A stretch of 64,000 nt of DNA from Butyrivibrio sp. LC3010 (GTDB taxonomy: Bacteria > Bacillota > Clostridia > Lachnospirales > Lachnospiraceae): assembly GCF_000424385.1 (NCBI RefSeq), contig NZ_AUJU01000003.1, forward strand, positions 181,739 to 245,738, read 5' to 3'. A model generated the notes under the pieces. That model worked only from the letters and a program-made list of their open reading frames with translations. It had not been told where the DNA came from and did not search any database. The position numbers and the translations under genes were made by a program. Shown here one piece after another: positions 36,497 to 44,772 of this stretch (positions within the stretch are counted from its first letter, which is position 1; every line of letters starts with the position of its first letter).

Positions 36497-37882
36497 ATGT
36501 ATCAGATTAATTTTGATAATCCAATAAATGCATATTTTATCGGAATCGGCGGTGTTTCCATGAGTGGTTTGGCCATGGTTCTTAAGGATCGGGGTTTTAC
36601 TGTAAGCGGTTCTGACCGCTCAGAATCAGATGCAACCAGATCACTTGAGAATGCCGGAATAAAGGTTTTCATAGGTCAAAAGTCTGAGAATCTCGAAGCA
36701 GCTAAAACGCCTGATCTTGTTGTGTACACAGCAGCAATACATCCTGATAATCCCGAATTTATCAAAGCTAAAGAGCTCTCTATCCCTATGCTTACAAGAG
36801 CAGAGCTCCTTGGACAGATAATGAAGCATTACTATCTTCCTGTTGCAGTTTCCGGAACTCACGGCAAGACAACTACTACCGGAATGATTTCCAAGATCAT
36901 GCTTGAAGGTAATCTTGATCCTACAATTTCAATCGGCGGAGTATTAAAGGACATCGGCGGCAATTTCAGAATCGGTGGTTCTAAATATTTTGTTACGGAA
37001 GCTTGCGAGTATACTAACAGCTTCCTGAGCTTTTTCCCTGGTGTAGGCATCATATTAAATATTGATGCGGATCATTTGGACTTTTTCAAGGACCTTGATG
37101 ATATCAGGAATTCTTTTCACAAGTTTGCCAAGTTGCTTCCGGAAAACGGTACTCTTGTAATAAATGGTGAGATTCCCAATTTGTCAGAGCTCACAAAAGG
37201 CCTTACCTGCAAAATAAAAACCTATGGTTTTTCAGATGAATTTGACTATTATCCCACTGATATTACATATGATGATTTTGGAAACGCTTCGTTCCATATT
37301 AATAGGAAGAATTCCGACGGTTTTGATATCTCACTTAAAGTTCCGGGCAAACACAATATCAGCAACGCCATGGCTGCAGCGGCGGCTGCCGATGTATTTG
37401 AGATTCCCAAAGCCGCTATTAAATCAGGCTTATGCTCTTTTACCGGAACAGGCAGGCGTTTTGAATACAGGGGTACTGTAGATGGCCTCACCATCATCGA
37501 TGATTACGCTCACCATCCGACCGAGATCTCTGCTACATTAAATGCAGCAGGTAACTATCCTCACAAGAAGCTTTGGGTTGTATTCCAGCCACACACCTTC
37601 ACAAGGACCAAAGCTCTTATGGATAACTTTGCAAAAGCACTTCTTCCTGCTGATAAGATTGTCCTTGCAGACATCTATGCGGCAAGAGAGACCGATAATC
37701 TTGGCATCAGTTCAAGGACATTAAAGGAAAAAATCGAATCTTTAGGTCATGAATGCTATTATTTTCCGTCATTTGACGAGATAGAAAAATTTCTTCTGCA
37801 AAATTGCACGAAGGGTGACATGTTGATAACTATGGGGGCAGGGAATGTCGTAGATATCGCTAATGACCTTTTAGGTCTATGA
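36497..37882 (+). CDS. murC: UDP-N-acetylmuramate--L-alanine ligase MurC
   Basis: A 461-residue Mur ligase that adds L-alanine to UDP-MurNAc, the first step of stem-peptide synthesis in the cytoplasm. The N-terminal Rossmann motif is YFIGIGGVSMSGLAMVLKDRG, the ATP loop is SGTHGKTTTTGMI around K124, then EACEYTNSFL, NIDADHLDFF, and the C-terminal DDYAHHPTEI and FQPHTFTRT. Length is standard. It opens the only long rightward block of the window (murC-dnaD-dnaI-prs) with its own promoter and a long leader. A ribosome binding site AAAGGA lies seven bases upstream. Confidence 0.96.
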   Translation: MYQINFDNPINAYFIGIGGVSMSGLAMVLKDRGFTVSGSDRSESDATRSLENAGIKVFIGQKSENLEAAKTPDLVVYTAAIHPDNPEFIKAKELSIPMLTRAELLGQIMKHYYLPVAVSGTHGKTTTTGMISKIMLEGNLDPTISIGGVLKDIGGNFRIGGSKYFVTEACEYTNSFLSFFPGVGIILNIDADHLDFFKDLDDIRNSFHKFAKLLPENGTLVINGEIPNLSELTKGLTCKIKTYGFSDEFDYYPTDITYDDFGNASFHINRKNSDGFDISLKVPGKHNISNAMAAAAAADVFEIPKAAIKSGLCSFTGTGRRFEYRGTVDGLTIIDDYAHHPTEISATLNAAGNYPHKKLWVVFQPHTFTRTKALMDNFAKALLPADKIVLADIYAARETDNLGISSRTLKEKIESLGHECYYFPSFDEIEKFLLQNCTKGDMLITMGAGNVVDIANDLLGL

Positions 37883-38032
37883 TTTTCCACGCTATCCACT
37901 TACATCTTATACAATTTAATTGAAATTTCATGTGGATAACTTCCGCCAATATCACTTGGAAACTTTCTAGTGATTTGGCGGTTTTCCATTTATTTTTTGC
38001 TACAATAATCCACGTTATCCACAATGTCCACA
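37883..38032. promoter_or_regulatory. Cluster of DnaA-box-like 9-mers between murC and dnaD
   Basis: Two perfect TTATCCACA boxes, one on the minus strand (37931-37939) and one on the plus strand (38015-38023). The latter is the middle of three head-to-tail 9-mers (38006, 38015, 38024), whose outer members each differ at two positions. A second head-to-tail pair with two mismatches each lies at 37883 and 37892. The array lies 60 to 200 bases upstream of the dnaD promoter. DnaA-dependent control of the downstream loader genes is inferred. Confidence 0.6.
37943..37990 (+). terminator. Probable terminator of murC
   Basis: A stem of CCGCCAA/TTGGCGG continuing with mismatches into ATCACT/AGTGAT (37943-37981), followed by TTTTCC. 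The T-tract is short, so termination may be partial. It overlaps the DnaA-box region. Confidence 0.55.
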
Positions 38033-38091
38033 GAAAGTCCAAAATCCCGAAACCCAGTCGTAGTCTGGATTTTTATCGTCATTTTACCCAT

Positions 38092-38119
38092 TTGCATACA
38101 TATTTTTTTTGTGTATAAT
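38092..38119 (+). promoter_or_regulatory. Promoter of the dnaD-dnaI-prs operon
   Basis: TTGCAT (38092-38097), a 16-base spacer and a perfect TATAAT (38114-38119). The start would be near 38126, about 50 bases before the dnaD-like gene. Confidence 0.65.
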
Positions 38120-38178
38120 TCAAAACGAATTAGAGAGAATTATAAAAAAAATATGAAAAAAGTGGGTGAAGAAAGCAC

Positions 38179-39234
38179 ATGATGGGGCGAGTTACTATCA
38201 ATCAGAATTCAATAATGTCTATGACATCAATTTCCAATATATTTATAGATGAATATCTTTCAGATGCAAACGATGCAGAGATAAAGGTTTACCTTTATCT
38301 TCTTCGTATGATGTGTTCAGGGACTGCAACAAGTGTCTCTGACCTTGCAGATAAATTTAACTACACAGAAAAGGACGTTCAGCGTGCACTCTCATACTGG
38401 GAGAATCTCGGACTGATCGGTCTTGAATACGATGCCATAGGGCAGCTTGTCGGCATTCATATGCAGGATATTGTGCCCAAGAAGCCTTCTAAGGTTACAA
38501 ACCTTCATTCAGTACGTATTAATAATACACCGGACTTAACTGCTACAATTCCAAACGAGCAGCCAAGATACTCTGTTGTAAAAAAGCCTGTAGCCAAGAA
38601 ACCCGAGCACAAGGAGAATCCTCAGATGCTCTTTGTTGCAGAGCAGTATTTTGGACGCACATTAAATCCCAATGAGATTAAAACCATCTATTATATACAG
38701 GATGATCTTGGCTTCTCAGAGGATCTTCTTGATTACCTTTTACAGCATTGCGCAAGCATGGGCAAAAAGGACTTTGATTATGTCCGCAGAGTAGCTATGG
38801 CTTGGCATGAAAAAGGAATAAAAACAACATCTCAGGCCACACAGGAAAACACTGCAAACAGAGCTGCTTATCAGATTATGAAAGAGCTCGGTATGCAAAA
38901 TGCTCCTACTCCCGCTGAATTACAGTATTTTGACAGATGGCAGGGAGAATACGGTTTTTCTCTTTCAATAATAACTGAAGCCTGCAGAAGAACTGTTCTT
39001 CAGACTCAGGTTAAGCGCCTGCAGTACTGCGATGGAATTTTAAAGAGCTGGTATAAGGAAGGCGTCAAGACTCTTGCAGATGTTAAGGCTCTCGACTCCG
39101 CATTTGGCAGAGATACTGCCAAGGCAGAGATATCCAAAAAGGCAGACTCTGTGAAGTCAAGCAGTCGTTTCCATCAGTTTAAGCAAAATGATTATAACCT
39201 TTCAAGCATCGAGCAGCAGCTTTTGGATAATTAA
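38179..39234 (+). CDS. DnaD/DnaB-like primosome protein with two DnaD domains
   Basis: A 351-residue replication-initiation protein. The N-terminal winged helix has EYLSDANDAEIKVYLYLLRM and LADKFNYTEKDVQRALSYWENLGLI (in part). Two DnaD-type C-terminal domains follow: residues about 160-215, ending YVRRVAMAWHEKGIKT, and about 240-300, ending YCDGILKSWYKEGVKT. Both carry the YxxxxxxxW signature that binds single-stranded DNA. In B. subtilis such proteins help load the helicase at origins and stalled forks. A DnaI-like loader follows 27 bases later, so they likely work as one complex. A DnaA-box cluster precedes the operon. Confidence 0.82.
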   Translation: MMGRVTINQNSIMSMTSISNIFIDEYLSDANDAEIKVYLYLLRMMCSGTATSVSDLADKFNYTEKDVQRALSYWENLGLIGLEYDAIGQLVGIHMQDIVPKKPSKVTNLHSVRINNTPDLTATIPNEQPRYSVVKKPVAKKPEHKENPQMLFVAEQYFGRTLNPNEIKTIYYIQDDLGFSEDLLDYLLQHCASMGKKDFDYVRRVAMAWHEKGIKTTSQATQENTANRAAYQIMKELGMQNAPTPAELQYFDRWQGEYGFSLSIITEACRRTVLQTQVKRLQYCDGILKSWYKEGVKTLADVKALDSAFGRDTAKAEISKKADSVKSSSRFHQFKQNDYNLSSIEQQLLDN

Positions 39235-39261
39235 ACAGTTTAAGATCACGAGGGACCCGGT

Positions 39262-40230
39262 ATGGCTTTGACAAATACACAATACGATGAAATCATGCAC
39301 GACTATGAAAGAGTGCGCACCCTTAGAAGAAGTGAACTATCAAAGCGTATTAAATATGTAGAGGAGCATGTTCCCGGATATCTTGATTTGGAACAGGAGA
39401 CCGGAAAATGCAGTGCTGCTTTCGGAAGACGTCTTTTGAGCGGAGAAAAGCTCGACAGAAATGATCTCCACAAACAGCTTGCAGAGATTACTTCCAGGAA
39501 AAGAAGCCTTTTAAAGGAAGCAGGTCTGTCACCGGATTACCTTCAAATGCAGTACGACTGCCCTATCTGTAAAGATACCGGCTACGTAAATAACGAAAAA
39601 TGTGTATGCTTCAAACAGAAAATCATTGAGCGTCTTTATGCTCAGTCAAATATAAACAAACTTGCAGAGGATGCAAATTTCAGTCTGATGTCTGATGCAT
39701 ATTATCAGGGCGAGGATCTGGAGCGTTTTCGTGGTGCAGTTAAAACTTCGAAAGATTTTATTAAGAATTTTGAAACTTTATACCCAAATCTGCTCTTTTA
39801 TGGTACAGTTGGTACTGGTAAATCGTTCCTTTCAATCTGTATAGCTAAAGAGATCCTTGATATGGGGCACTCAGTACTGTATTTTAGCGCAGCTTCGCTC
39901 TTTTCACTGATTCAGTCTAATACCTTCGATTTTAGAAAATCAGAAGAGCTCAGGGCCTTATATGATGACCTTTATAATACAGATCTGCTCATTATCGATG
40001 ATCTGGGGACAGAGCATGTTACTAACACATCAATTCCCCAGCTTTTCACTTGCATTAATGAGCGTTTAAACCGGAATAAATCTACCATTATCACCACCAA
40101 TTTTTCATTGGATGATATAAAGTCCATGTACTCTGAGCGTGTATCCTCAAGAATTGCCAGCTCATATCATCTATGCAAGCTGACCGGTAAGGATATTCGC
40201 ATTATGAAAAAGGTACAGTATAGAAAGTGA
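39262..40230 (+). CDS. dnaI: Helicase loader, DnaC/DnaI-type AAA+ ATPase
   Basis: A 322-residue ATPase that loads the DnaB-type helicase. The N-terminal half has a cysteine cluster CPICKDTGYVNNEKCVCFKQK, consistent with the zinc-binding N-terminal domain of DnaI. The AAA+ core has Walker A FYGTVGTGKSFLS near residue 180, Walker B LLIIDDLGTEHVT near 250, sensor TIITTNFS and an SRI arginine-finger-like YSERVSSRIASS. It lies between the DnaD-like gene and prs (6-base gap). The helicase target DnaB is encoded at 55903-57264. Confidence 0.87.
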   Translation: MALTNTQYDEIMHDYERVRTLRRSELSKRIKYVEEHVPGYLDLEQETGKCSAAFGRRLLSGEKLDRNDLHKQLAEITSRKRSLLKEAGLSPDYLQMQYDCPICKDTGYVNNEKCVCFKQKIIERLYAQSNINKLAEDANFSLMSDAYYQGEDLERFRGAVKTSKDFIKNFETLYPNLLFYGTVGTGKSFLSICIAKEILDMGHSVLYFSAASLFSLIQSNTFDFRKSEELRALYDDLYNTDLLIIDDLGTEHVTNTSIPQLFTCINERLNRNKSTIITTNFSLDDIKSMYSERVSSRIASSYHLCKLTGKDIRIMKKVQYRK

Positions 40231-40236
40231 GGAATT

Positions 40237-41439
40237 TTGGCAATGCCAAGAAGAGAAGAAAAACGCAACCTTGAAACTATTCCTGTTGGTTCACTTGGAA
40301 TTATTCCACTTAAAGGATGTGAGACACTAGGGGAAAAGGTAGACTATTACCTTGTTAAATGGCGTCAGGAACGCGAAAACGAGCACAAAGGAAGTCTTGC
40401 TTTTACCGGTTATGAACGTCCCTCATACCTTTTGAACGCTGAAGTACCAAGATTTGGAAGCGGCGAAGCAAAGGGTGTCATCAAACAATCTGTCAGAGGT
40501 GACGACTTATATCTTATGGTTGATGTTTGCAACCACTCTTTAACTTATTCACTTTTTGGAAAAGAAAATCACATGTCTCCTGATGATCACTATCAGGATC
40601 TTAAGAGAATAATTGCTGCCGTAGGTGGTAAGGCAAGAAGAATTACTGTTATAATGCCTTTCCTCTATGAGAGTCGTCAGCACAAGCGTACATCAAGAGA
40701 ATCTCTTGACTGTGCAATTGCTCTTCAGGAGCTCGTAAGCATGGGTGTCGATAATATCATCACATTCGATGCACATGATCCCAGAGTTCAGAATGCTATT
40801 CCGTTAAATGGTTTTGAAACCGTTCGTACAACATATCAGTTCATTAAGGCACTGCTCCGCAACATCAAAGGTCTCCAGATTGATTCAGACCATATGATGG
40901 TTATATCTCCCGATGAAGGTGGTATGGGACGTGCAATCTATCTTGCCAGTGTTATGGGCTTGGATGTTGGTATGTTCTATAAGAGACGCGATTATACACA
41001 GGTTGTTGATGGAAGAAATCCTATCGTGTCCCACGAATTCCTTGGAACCTCAGTTGAGGGTAAGGATGTTGTAATTGTTGATGATATGATTTCCTCAGGT
41101 GAGAGTATCTTTGACGTAGCTAAGGCTCTTAAACAGAGAAAGGCAGCACATATCTACGCATTTGCTACCTTTGGTCTTTTCACAAGCGGTCTTGAGAAAT
41201 TCGATCAGGCTTATGAAGAAGGTCTTATCGACAGAGTGCTCACAACCAACCTGATTTATCAGACACCTGAGCTTCTCTCACGTGAATGGTACATCAGCTG
41301 TGATATGAGTAAGTATATCGCTTACCTTATTGATACACTGAACCACGATGCTTCTATCAGTGATCTCCTCAATCCGGTAGAACGTATCAACAGCATTATC
41401 GCTCGTTACAAGAAGGGCGAACTCGATACTCAGAATTAA
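40237..41439 (+). CDS. prs: Ribose-phosphate pyrophosphokinase, divergent long form
   Basis: A 400-residue PRPP synthase, against 310-320 for the usual enzyme. The extra length is an N-terminal extension of about 80 residues. Motifs recognisable but altered: LFGKENHMSPDDHYQDLKRI for the KFxDGE region, VIMPFLYESRQHKRTSRESL for the ARQDR-containing ATP loop (PYFxYARQDR in standard enzymes), FDAHDPRVQNAI for the DLHA site, and VVIVDDMISSGESIFD for the PRPP loop (usually DDxxDTxGT). It makes PRPP for nucleotide, His and Trp synthesis, unless it has shifted substrate. It is the last gene of the dnaD-dnaI-prs operon and is followed by a strong terminator. Confidence 0.85.
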   Translation: MAMPRREEKRNLETIPVGSLGIIPLKGCETLGEKVDYYLVKWRQERENEHKGSLAFTGYERPSYLLNAEVPRFGSGEAKGVIKQSVRGDDLYLMVDVCNHSLTYSLFGKENHMSPDDHYQDLKRIIAAVGGKARRITVIMPFLYESRQHKRTSRESLDCAIALQELVSMGVDNIITFDAHDPRVQNAIPLNGFETVRTTYQFIKALLRNIKGLQIDSDHMMVISPDEGGMGRAIYLASVMGLDVGMFYKRRDYTQVVDGRNPIVSHEFLGTSVEGKDVVIVDDMISSGESIFDVAKALKQRKAAHIYAFATFGLFTSGLEKFDQAYEEGLIDRVLTTNLIYQTPELLSREWYISCDMSKYIAYLIDTLNHDASISDLLNPVERINSIIARYKKGELDTQN

Positions 41440-41443
41440 CAAA

Positions 41444-41492
41444 TAATAAGCTCCACCAGGCAAGATTTTATCAAGCATGGTGGAGCTTATTT
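41444..41492. terminator. Bidirectional terminator between prs and the 41517 gene
   Basis: A 14-bp perfect stem AATAAGCTCCACCA/TGGTGGAGCTTATT (41445-41458 with 41478-41491) between converging genes, with A and T-rich flanks on both sides. Confidence 0.85.
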
Positions 41493-41516
41493 ATTAGTTT
41501 TTATTTCAAGAATCTC

Positions 41517-44075
41517 TTAATTTGAGATTCCCGGCAGATAGGTTATAAAGTGATTACCATTATTCTCAAGTAATGAAGTAGTATCCCCACGTCCAAGCTT
41601 ATAAACCTGTCCTGTAGAAGGTTCAAGAAGAACCGTATTAAGGTCGTTGAATCCAATGATAAGGATACTGTTTCCATCATTTAATGTAGCCATAACCGGA
41701 ATATCCTGATTAACATAATACAACATCGCTTCCATAGGACATCCATCAAGCTCAAGCACTCTTGCTCCTACAAGATTATTCTTCAGAATATCTACTACAG
41801 ATTCTCCCTGTTCAAGCATTGATTTAGCATTAACACTAATTCCCTTGTGCTGCAGGATCATATCAAGGCAAACGCTTGTGGAATCTTCAGCCGTCATGTT
41901 TTCATAATTCTCAGCAAGATTTGTTATGTACATAATCTGATTAGATGTCAGAAGATTTCCCCTTACCCATACATACTGGTTCTCATCATTAGTCACAACA
42001 CCCGGTGCATTATATGCGCCGTTCACCGCATCCGCAGGATTATCATATACATTTATAAGACCATACATGCCATATACAAAGTAGTAAGGTTCACTTTCAA
42101 AATCTCTGTCCGATTTTATTTCAACCTCGCGACTTCCCTCATACAATGTCATATTAGGCGTCTGCAGGATCAATGATTTTGTCTTTATATTGCTCTTAAC
42201 ACTTATCTGCGTTATATTCTTATAATTTTCCGTAGCTGCTACAGAGATGAAATTACTTCCCACCTCTTTTTTCAATGTATTCATAATCTGATCATCTATC
42301 AGTTCCTCATACAGGCCACTTCCATCATTCCATTGTGCACGGGAAAGCCTTATAAGGTTATCCTCTATCGATATATTAGTGACAACTCCCTGTGAAGGGC
42401 TGTAGTTTTCCAGAACATTTCCTTCACTATCCACAATATGAATGCTGTACATTCCATAGACCGTGGTTCCCATGCGGTCCATATGCACATCCGACTCATG
42501 GACCATTCCGTAAACCAGATCCTCACCCATAAATCCAAGAACCCTGACAAGATCTCCTGCATCAGCCTTTATCTCTGACTGAATCTGAGTACTCAGGTTC
42601 ATTATCTGCACAGATTTTTTACTCTCTTCCTGCCATGCTATGATACTTCCTGAATCCGACTGCGAATATCTGTCCTCAGAAAGGTTTTCAATTATCTTCT
42701 TCTGGCCTCTCTGTTCAAGGTCTATCATGTAAACATCGCCGTCTATTCTAATGAAAAGCTCCCCGCCTTTACTTACATAAAGGACGCCTTCCGAATAAGC
42801 CCTCACAATATCCTGATGAAGAGTAGATGGTACAAAAACCATTTCTTCTATGGTATTTAACTGAGAGTCATATTTGTATATAGCATTTCCGACACAGCCT
42901 TCATGCTCTCCACGATTCATGTATCCGGATACTGCGAATTCTACATTTCCAGCTTCATCAACACTTAATATGTGAATGGTATTCCCTTTAAAGGTGTCCC
43001 TCTCATCATTATTCTCTTCATCGTAGAATCCAAATACCAGAGCAATCTTGTTTTCATTGCTGTTATAAACATAGAGTCTTCCTTCACTGATAAAAGCAAA
43101 TATGCTACCGCCATCACTTTCCTTAACACTCACGTTAGGATCAGTAATCCAAAGACTTATCACATTATCAGTGATATCCGATATATCCGCATTAAATATA
43201 TAGTTCATGGTTCTGTCAAAATTAAGCAGATATATTCTGTCAGAGGTATATCTGATTCTATATGCTTCCTCTATGTTATAGATTTTCTCAGATCCATCCT
43301 CAGTCTTCTGGGTCACCTGATACTCAAGACCAATAATAGATGTCTGAGGCTGAATATCGCGAACCATAACCCTAGGCTCAGTATGGTTTGTTATGTTAAG
43401 ATTCCCCCATGTAAGCTGATCATAACTGCTATTTATTGTGACATGACTAAAGGATGAATTATCCCCCTCTGAATTAGATTCCATATACTTGGATAATTCC
43501 TCTGAGGCACCGGCTTTATCAAAACTTTTATTTGAAAAATTCAAAGCAAACGAAATTGCTTCCTCAGGATGATAGGAATCCTGATTTTCAGGCCATATAA
43601 CTCTGGTATAATAGCGTGCTGTCTTCCCATTAACATCAGCCAGAATTACAAGCATATACTCTTTCCCGGCATCTATCAGATCCTTTATCTGGAATTTTCC
43701 ACTGATAATATCTCCGTCTGTTGTCACATCAGTAATATCAGAATTCTCTACAAGGCTGTTACCTGAAGCCTGTCTGACCTCAAATTTAAGGTTTGTGACC
43801 GCTTCTCCATAGGTATTGAGCTTAAATGAAACACCTCTTGATGCACTGGTGGTGATTATCTCTCCTCTCATGTGTGCCACTTCCATTTCTGTGGCATAAC
43901 CGTGGAGCATATTGACCTCTCTGCCATTTAAATCAAAGGTTACTGTAGGAAATGTAGCCTTTCCCATCTCGGCAGTCATATCTACGGTTTCTACGTTAGT
44001 AAAATGTCCTATGAGAAAAACAGATACTACAAAAACAATAATTGTATATATACTTTTAAAGATAGCGTTCTTCAT
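41517..44075 (-). CDS. Large secreted/membrane-anchored protein with degenerate C39-like C terminus
   Basis: An 852-residue protein I cannot name. Residues 7-24 (FKSIYTIIVFVVSVFLIG) are a signal anchor. The following 150 residues have a fibronectin-like beta pattern (VTFDLNGREVNMLHGY, RGVSFKLNTYGEA). The central 450 residues contain many short strands with repeated GxxYxxxx and DxxGNV turns, such as RIRYTSDRIYLLNFDRTMNYI, suggesting a beta-propeller. The last 160 residues look like a papain-like C39 peptidase: a cysteine in SVCLDMILQHKGI, DGCPMEAMLYYVNQDIPVMA, then SILIIGFNDLNTVLLEP where the family's histidine should be and is not. It probably is not an active protease. Monocistronic, convergent with prs. 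Confidence 0.6.
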   Translation of the reverse strand: MKNAIFKSIYTIIVFVVSVFLIGHFTNVETVDMTAEMGKATFPTVTFDLNGREVNMLHGYATEMEVAHMRGEIITTSASRGVSFKLNTYGEAVTNLKFEVRQASGNSLVENSDITDVTTDGDIISGKFQIKDLIDAGKEYMLVILADVNGKTARYYTRVIWPENQDSYHPEEAISFALNFSNKSFDKAGASEELSKYMESNSEGDNSSFSHVTINSSYDQLTWGNLNITNHTEPRVMVRDIQPQTSIIGLEYQVTQKTEDGSEKIYNIEEAYRIRYTSDRIYLLNFDRTMNYIFNADISDITDNVISLWITDPNVSVKESDGGSIFAFISEGRLYVYNSNENKIALVFGFYDEENNDERDTFKGNTIHILSVDEAGNVEFAVSGYMNRGEHEGCVGNAIYKYDSQLNTIEEMVFVPSTLHQDIVRAYSEGVLYVSKGGELFIRIDGDVYMIDLEQRGQKKIIENLSEDRYSQSDSGSIIAWQEESKKSVQIMNLSTQIQSEIKADAGDLVRVLGFMGEDLVYGMVHESDVHMDRMGTTVYGMYSIHIVDSEGNVLENYSPSQGVVTNISIEDNLIRLSRAQWNDGSGLYEELIDDQIMNTLKKEVGSNFISVAATENYKNITQISVKSNIKTKSLILQTPNMTLYEGSREVEIKSDRDFESEPYYFVYGMYGLINVYDNPADAVNGAYNAPGVVTNDENQYVWVRGNLLTSNQIMYITNLAENYENMTAEDSTSVCLDMILQHKGISVNAKSMLEQGESVVDILKNNLVGARVLELDGCPMEAMLYYVNQDIPVMATLNDGNSILIIGFNDLNTVLLEPSTGQVYKLGRGDTTSLLENNGNHFITYLPGISN

Positions 44076-44099
44076 TATAAATCCTATCCTTTAATTTCA

Positions 44100-44128
44100 T
44101 TGACTTCTTACACTCATCGCGGTAATAT
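44100..44128 (+). promoter_or_regulatory. Sigma-A promoter of the DUF402 gene
   Basis: TTGACT (44100-44105), 17-base spacer, TAATAT (44123-44128), about 45 bases before the gene. It sits in the divergent gap from the 41517-44075 gene. Confidence 0.65.
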
Positions 44129-44178
44129 TTTTCTAACTTCTAACGATATTAGCAGCGCAAGATGCGCAGATTGGGGGA

Positions 44179-44712
44179 ATGATGAGTTACCCTGTTCTTT
44201 ACCGTAAGCGTATAATTCCAAATGAATGTGTTCTACTTAAAAATGATAAAATCCTGCAATGTGATGATAACACCATTGTCACTGCATGGGAAGCCATCCA
44301 CCCACGCTCTGATTTATCCCATGGCTATTCATGCTATTATTTGAAGCGTGGCTACAAGATAAGTAAGTTTTACCGTTATGATTCCACTTTGATGTACTGG
44401 TATTGTGATATTGTAGACTACCAGAAGGGACCTGAGGAAAACTCTGTTCTGACATTAGACCTTCTTGCAGATGTTGTGATCTATCCCGATGGAAAGATAC
44501 GTATTCTTGATCTTGATGAACTATCTGATGCTTTTGAGCAGCATCTGATTGATGAACATCAACTAAAAAAAGCGCTTAATTCGCTTGGCGACCTCATGGA
44601 TGCCATTTATGAAAACAGCATCTCTGCGCTTGAAGCACCGATAATTAAAGCGCTTTCTTCGAATAATCACCTTACAAGCCCGGCTAATCTTGAAAACACC
44701 TCGCCAAGTTGA
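44179..44712 (+). CDS. DUF402 domain protein
   Basis: A 177-residue member of DUF402, a family that includes nucleoside di/triphosphatases (Ntdp) and RNA-associated proteins. The core is LMYWYCDIVDYQKGPEENSVLT (in part) followed by LDLLADVVIYPDGKIRILDLDEL, with the YWYxDI and DLxADVxxxPDG motifs. A Gly-rich RBS (TTGGGGG) is right before two adjacent ATG codons; the second may be the true start. The protein ends in a helical, serine-rich tail. Enzymatic function is only inferred from the family. It has its own promoter and stands convergent to the wall hydrolase gene. Confidence 0.8.
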   Translation: MMSYPVLYRKRIIPNECVLLKNDKILQCDDNTIVTAWEAIHPRSDLSHGYSCYYLKRGYKISKFYRYDSTLMYWYCDIVDYQKGPEENSVLTLDLLADVVIYPDGKIRILDLDELSDAFEQHLIDEHQLKKALNSLGDLMDAIYENSISALEAPIIKALSSNNHLTSPANLENTSPS

Positions 44713-44772
44713 CTTGCATGGCTCCCGCTAAGCTTGTGCAATACTTAGATAAATAATCTGCTCATATAAAGA

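Noticed and set aside
37883..38178. Chromosomal replication origin
   Set aside because: DnaA boxes are present, but neither dnaA, dnaN nor rpmH is adjacent and gene direction does not switch permanently here. A regulatory DnaA target is more likely.
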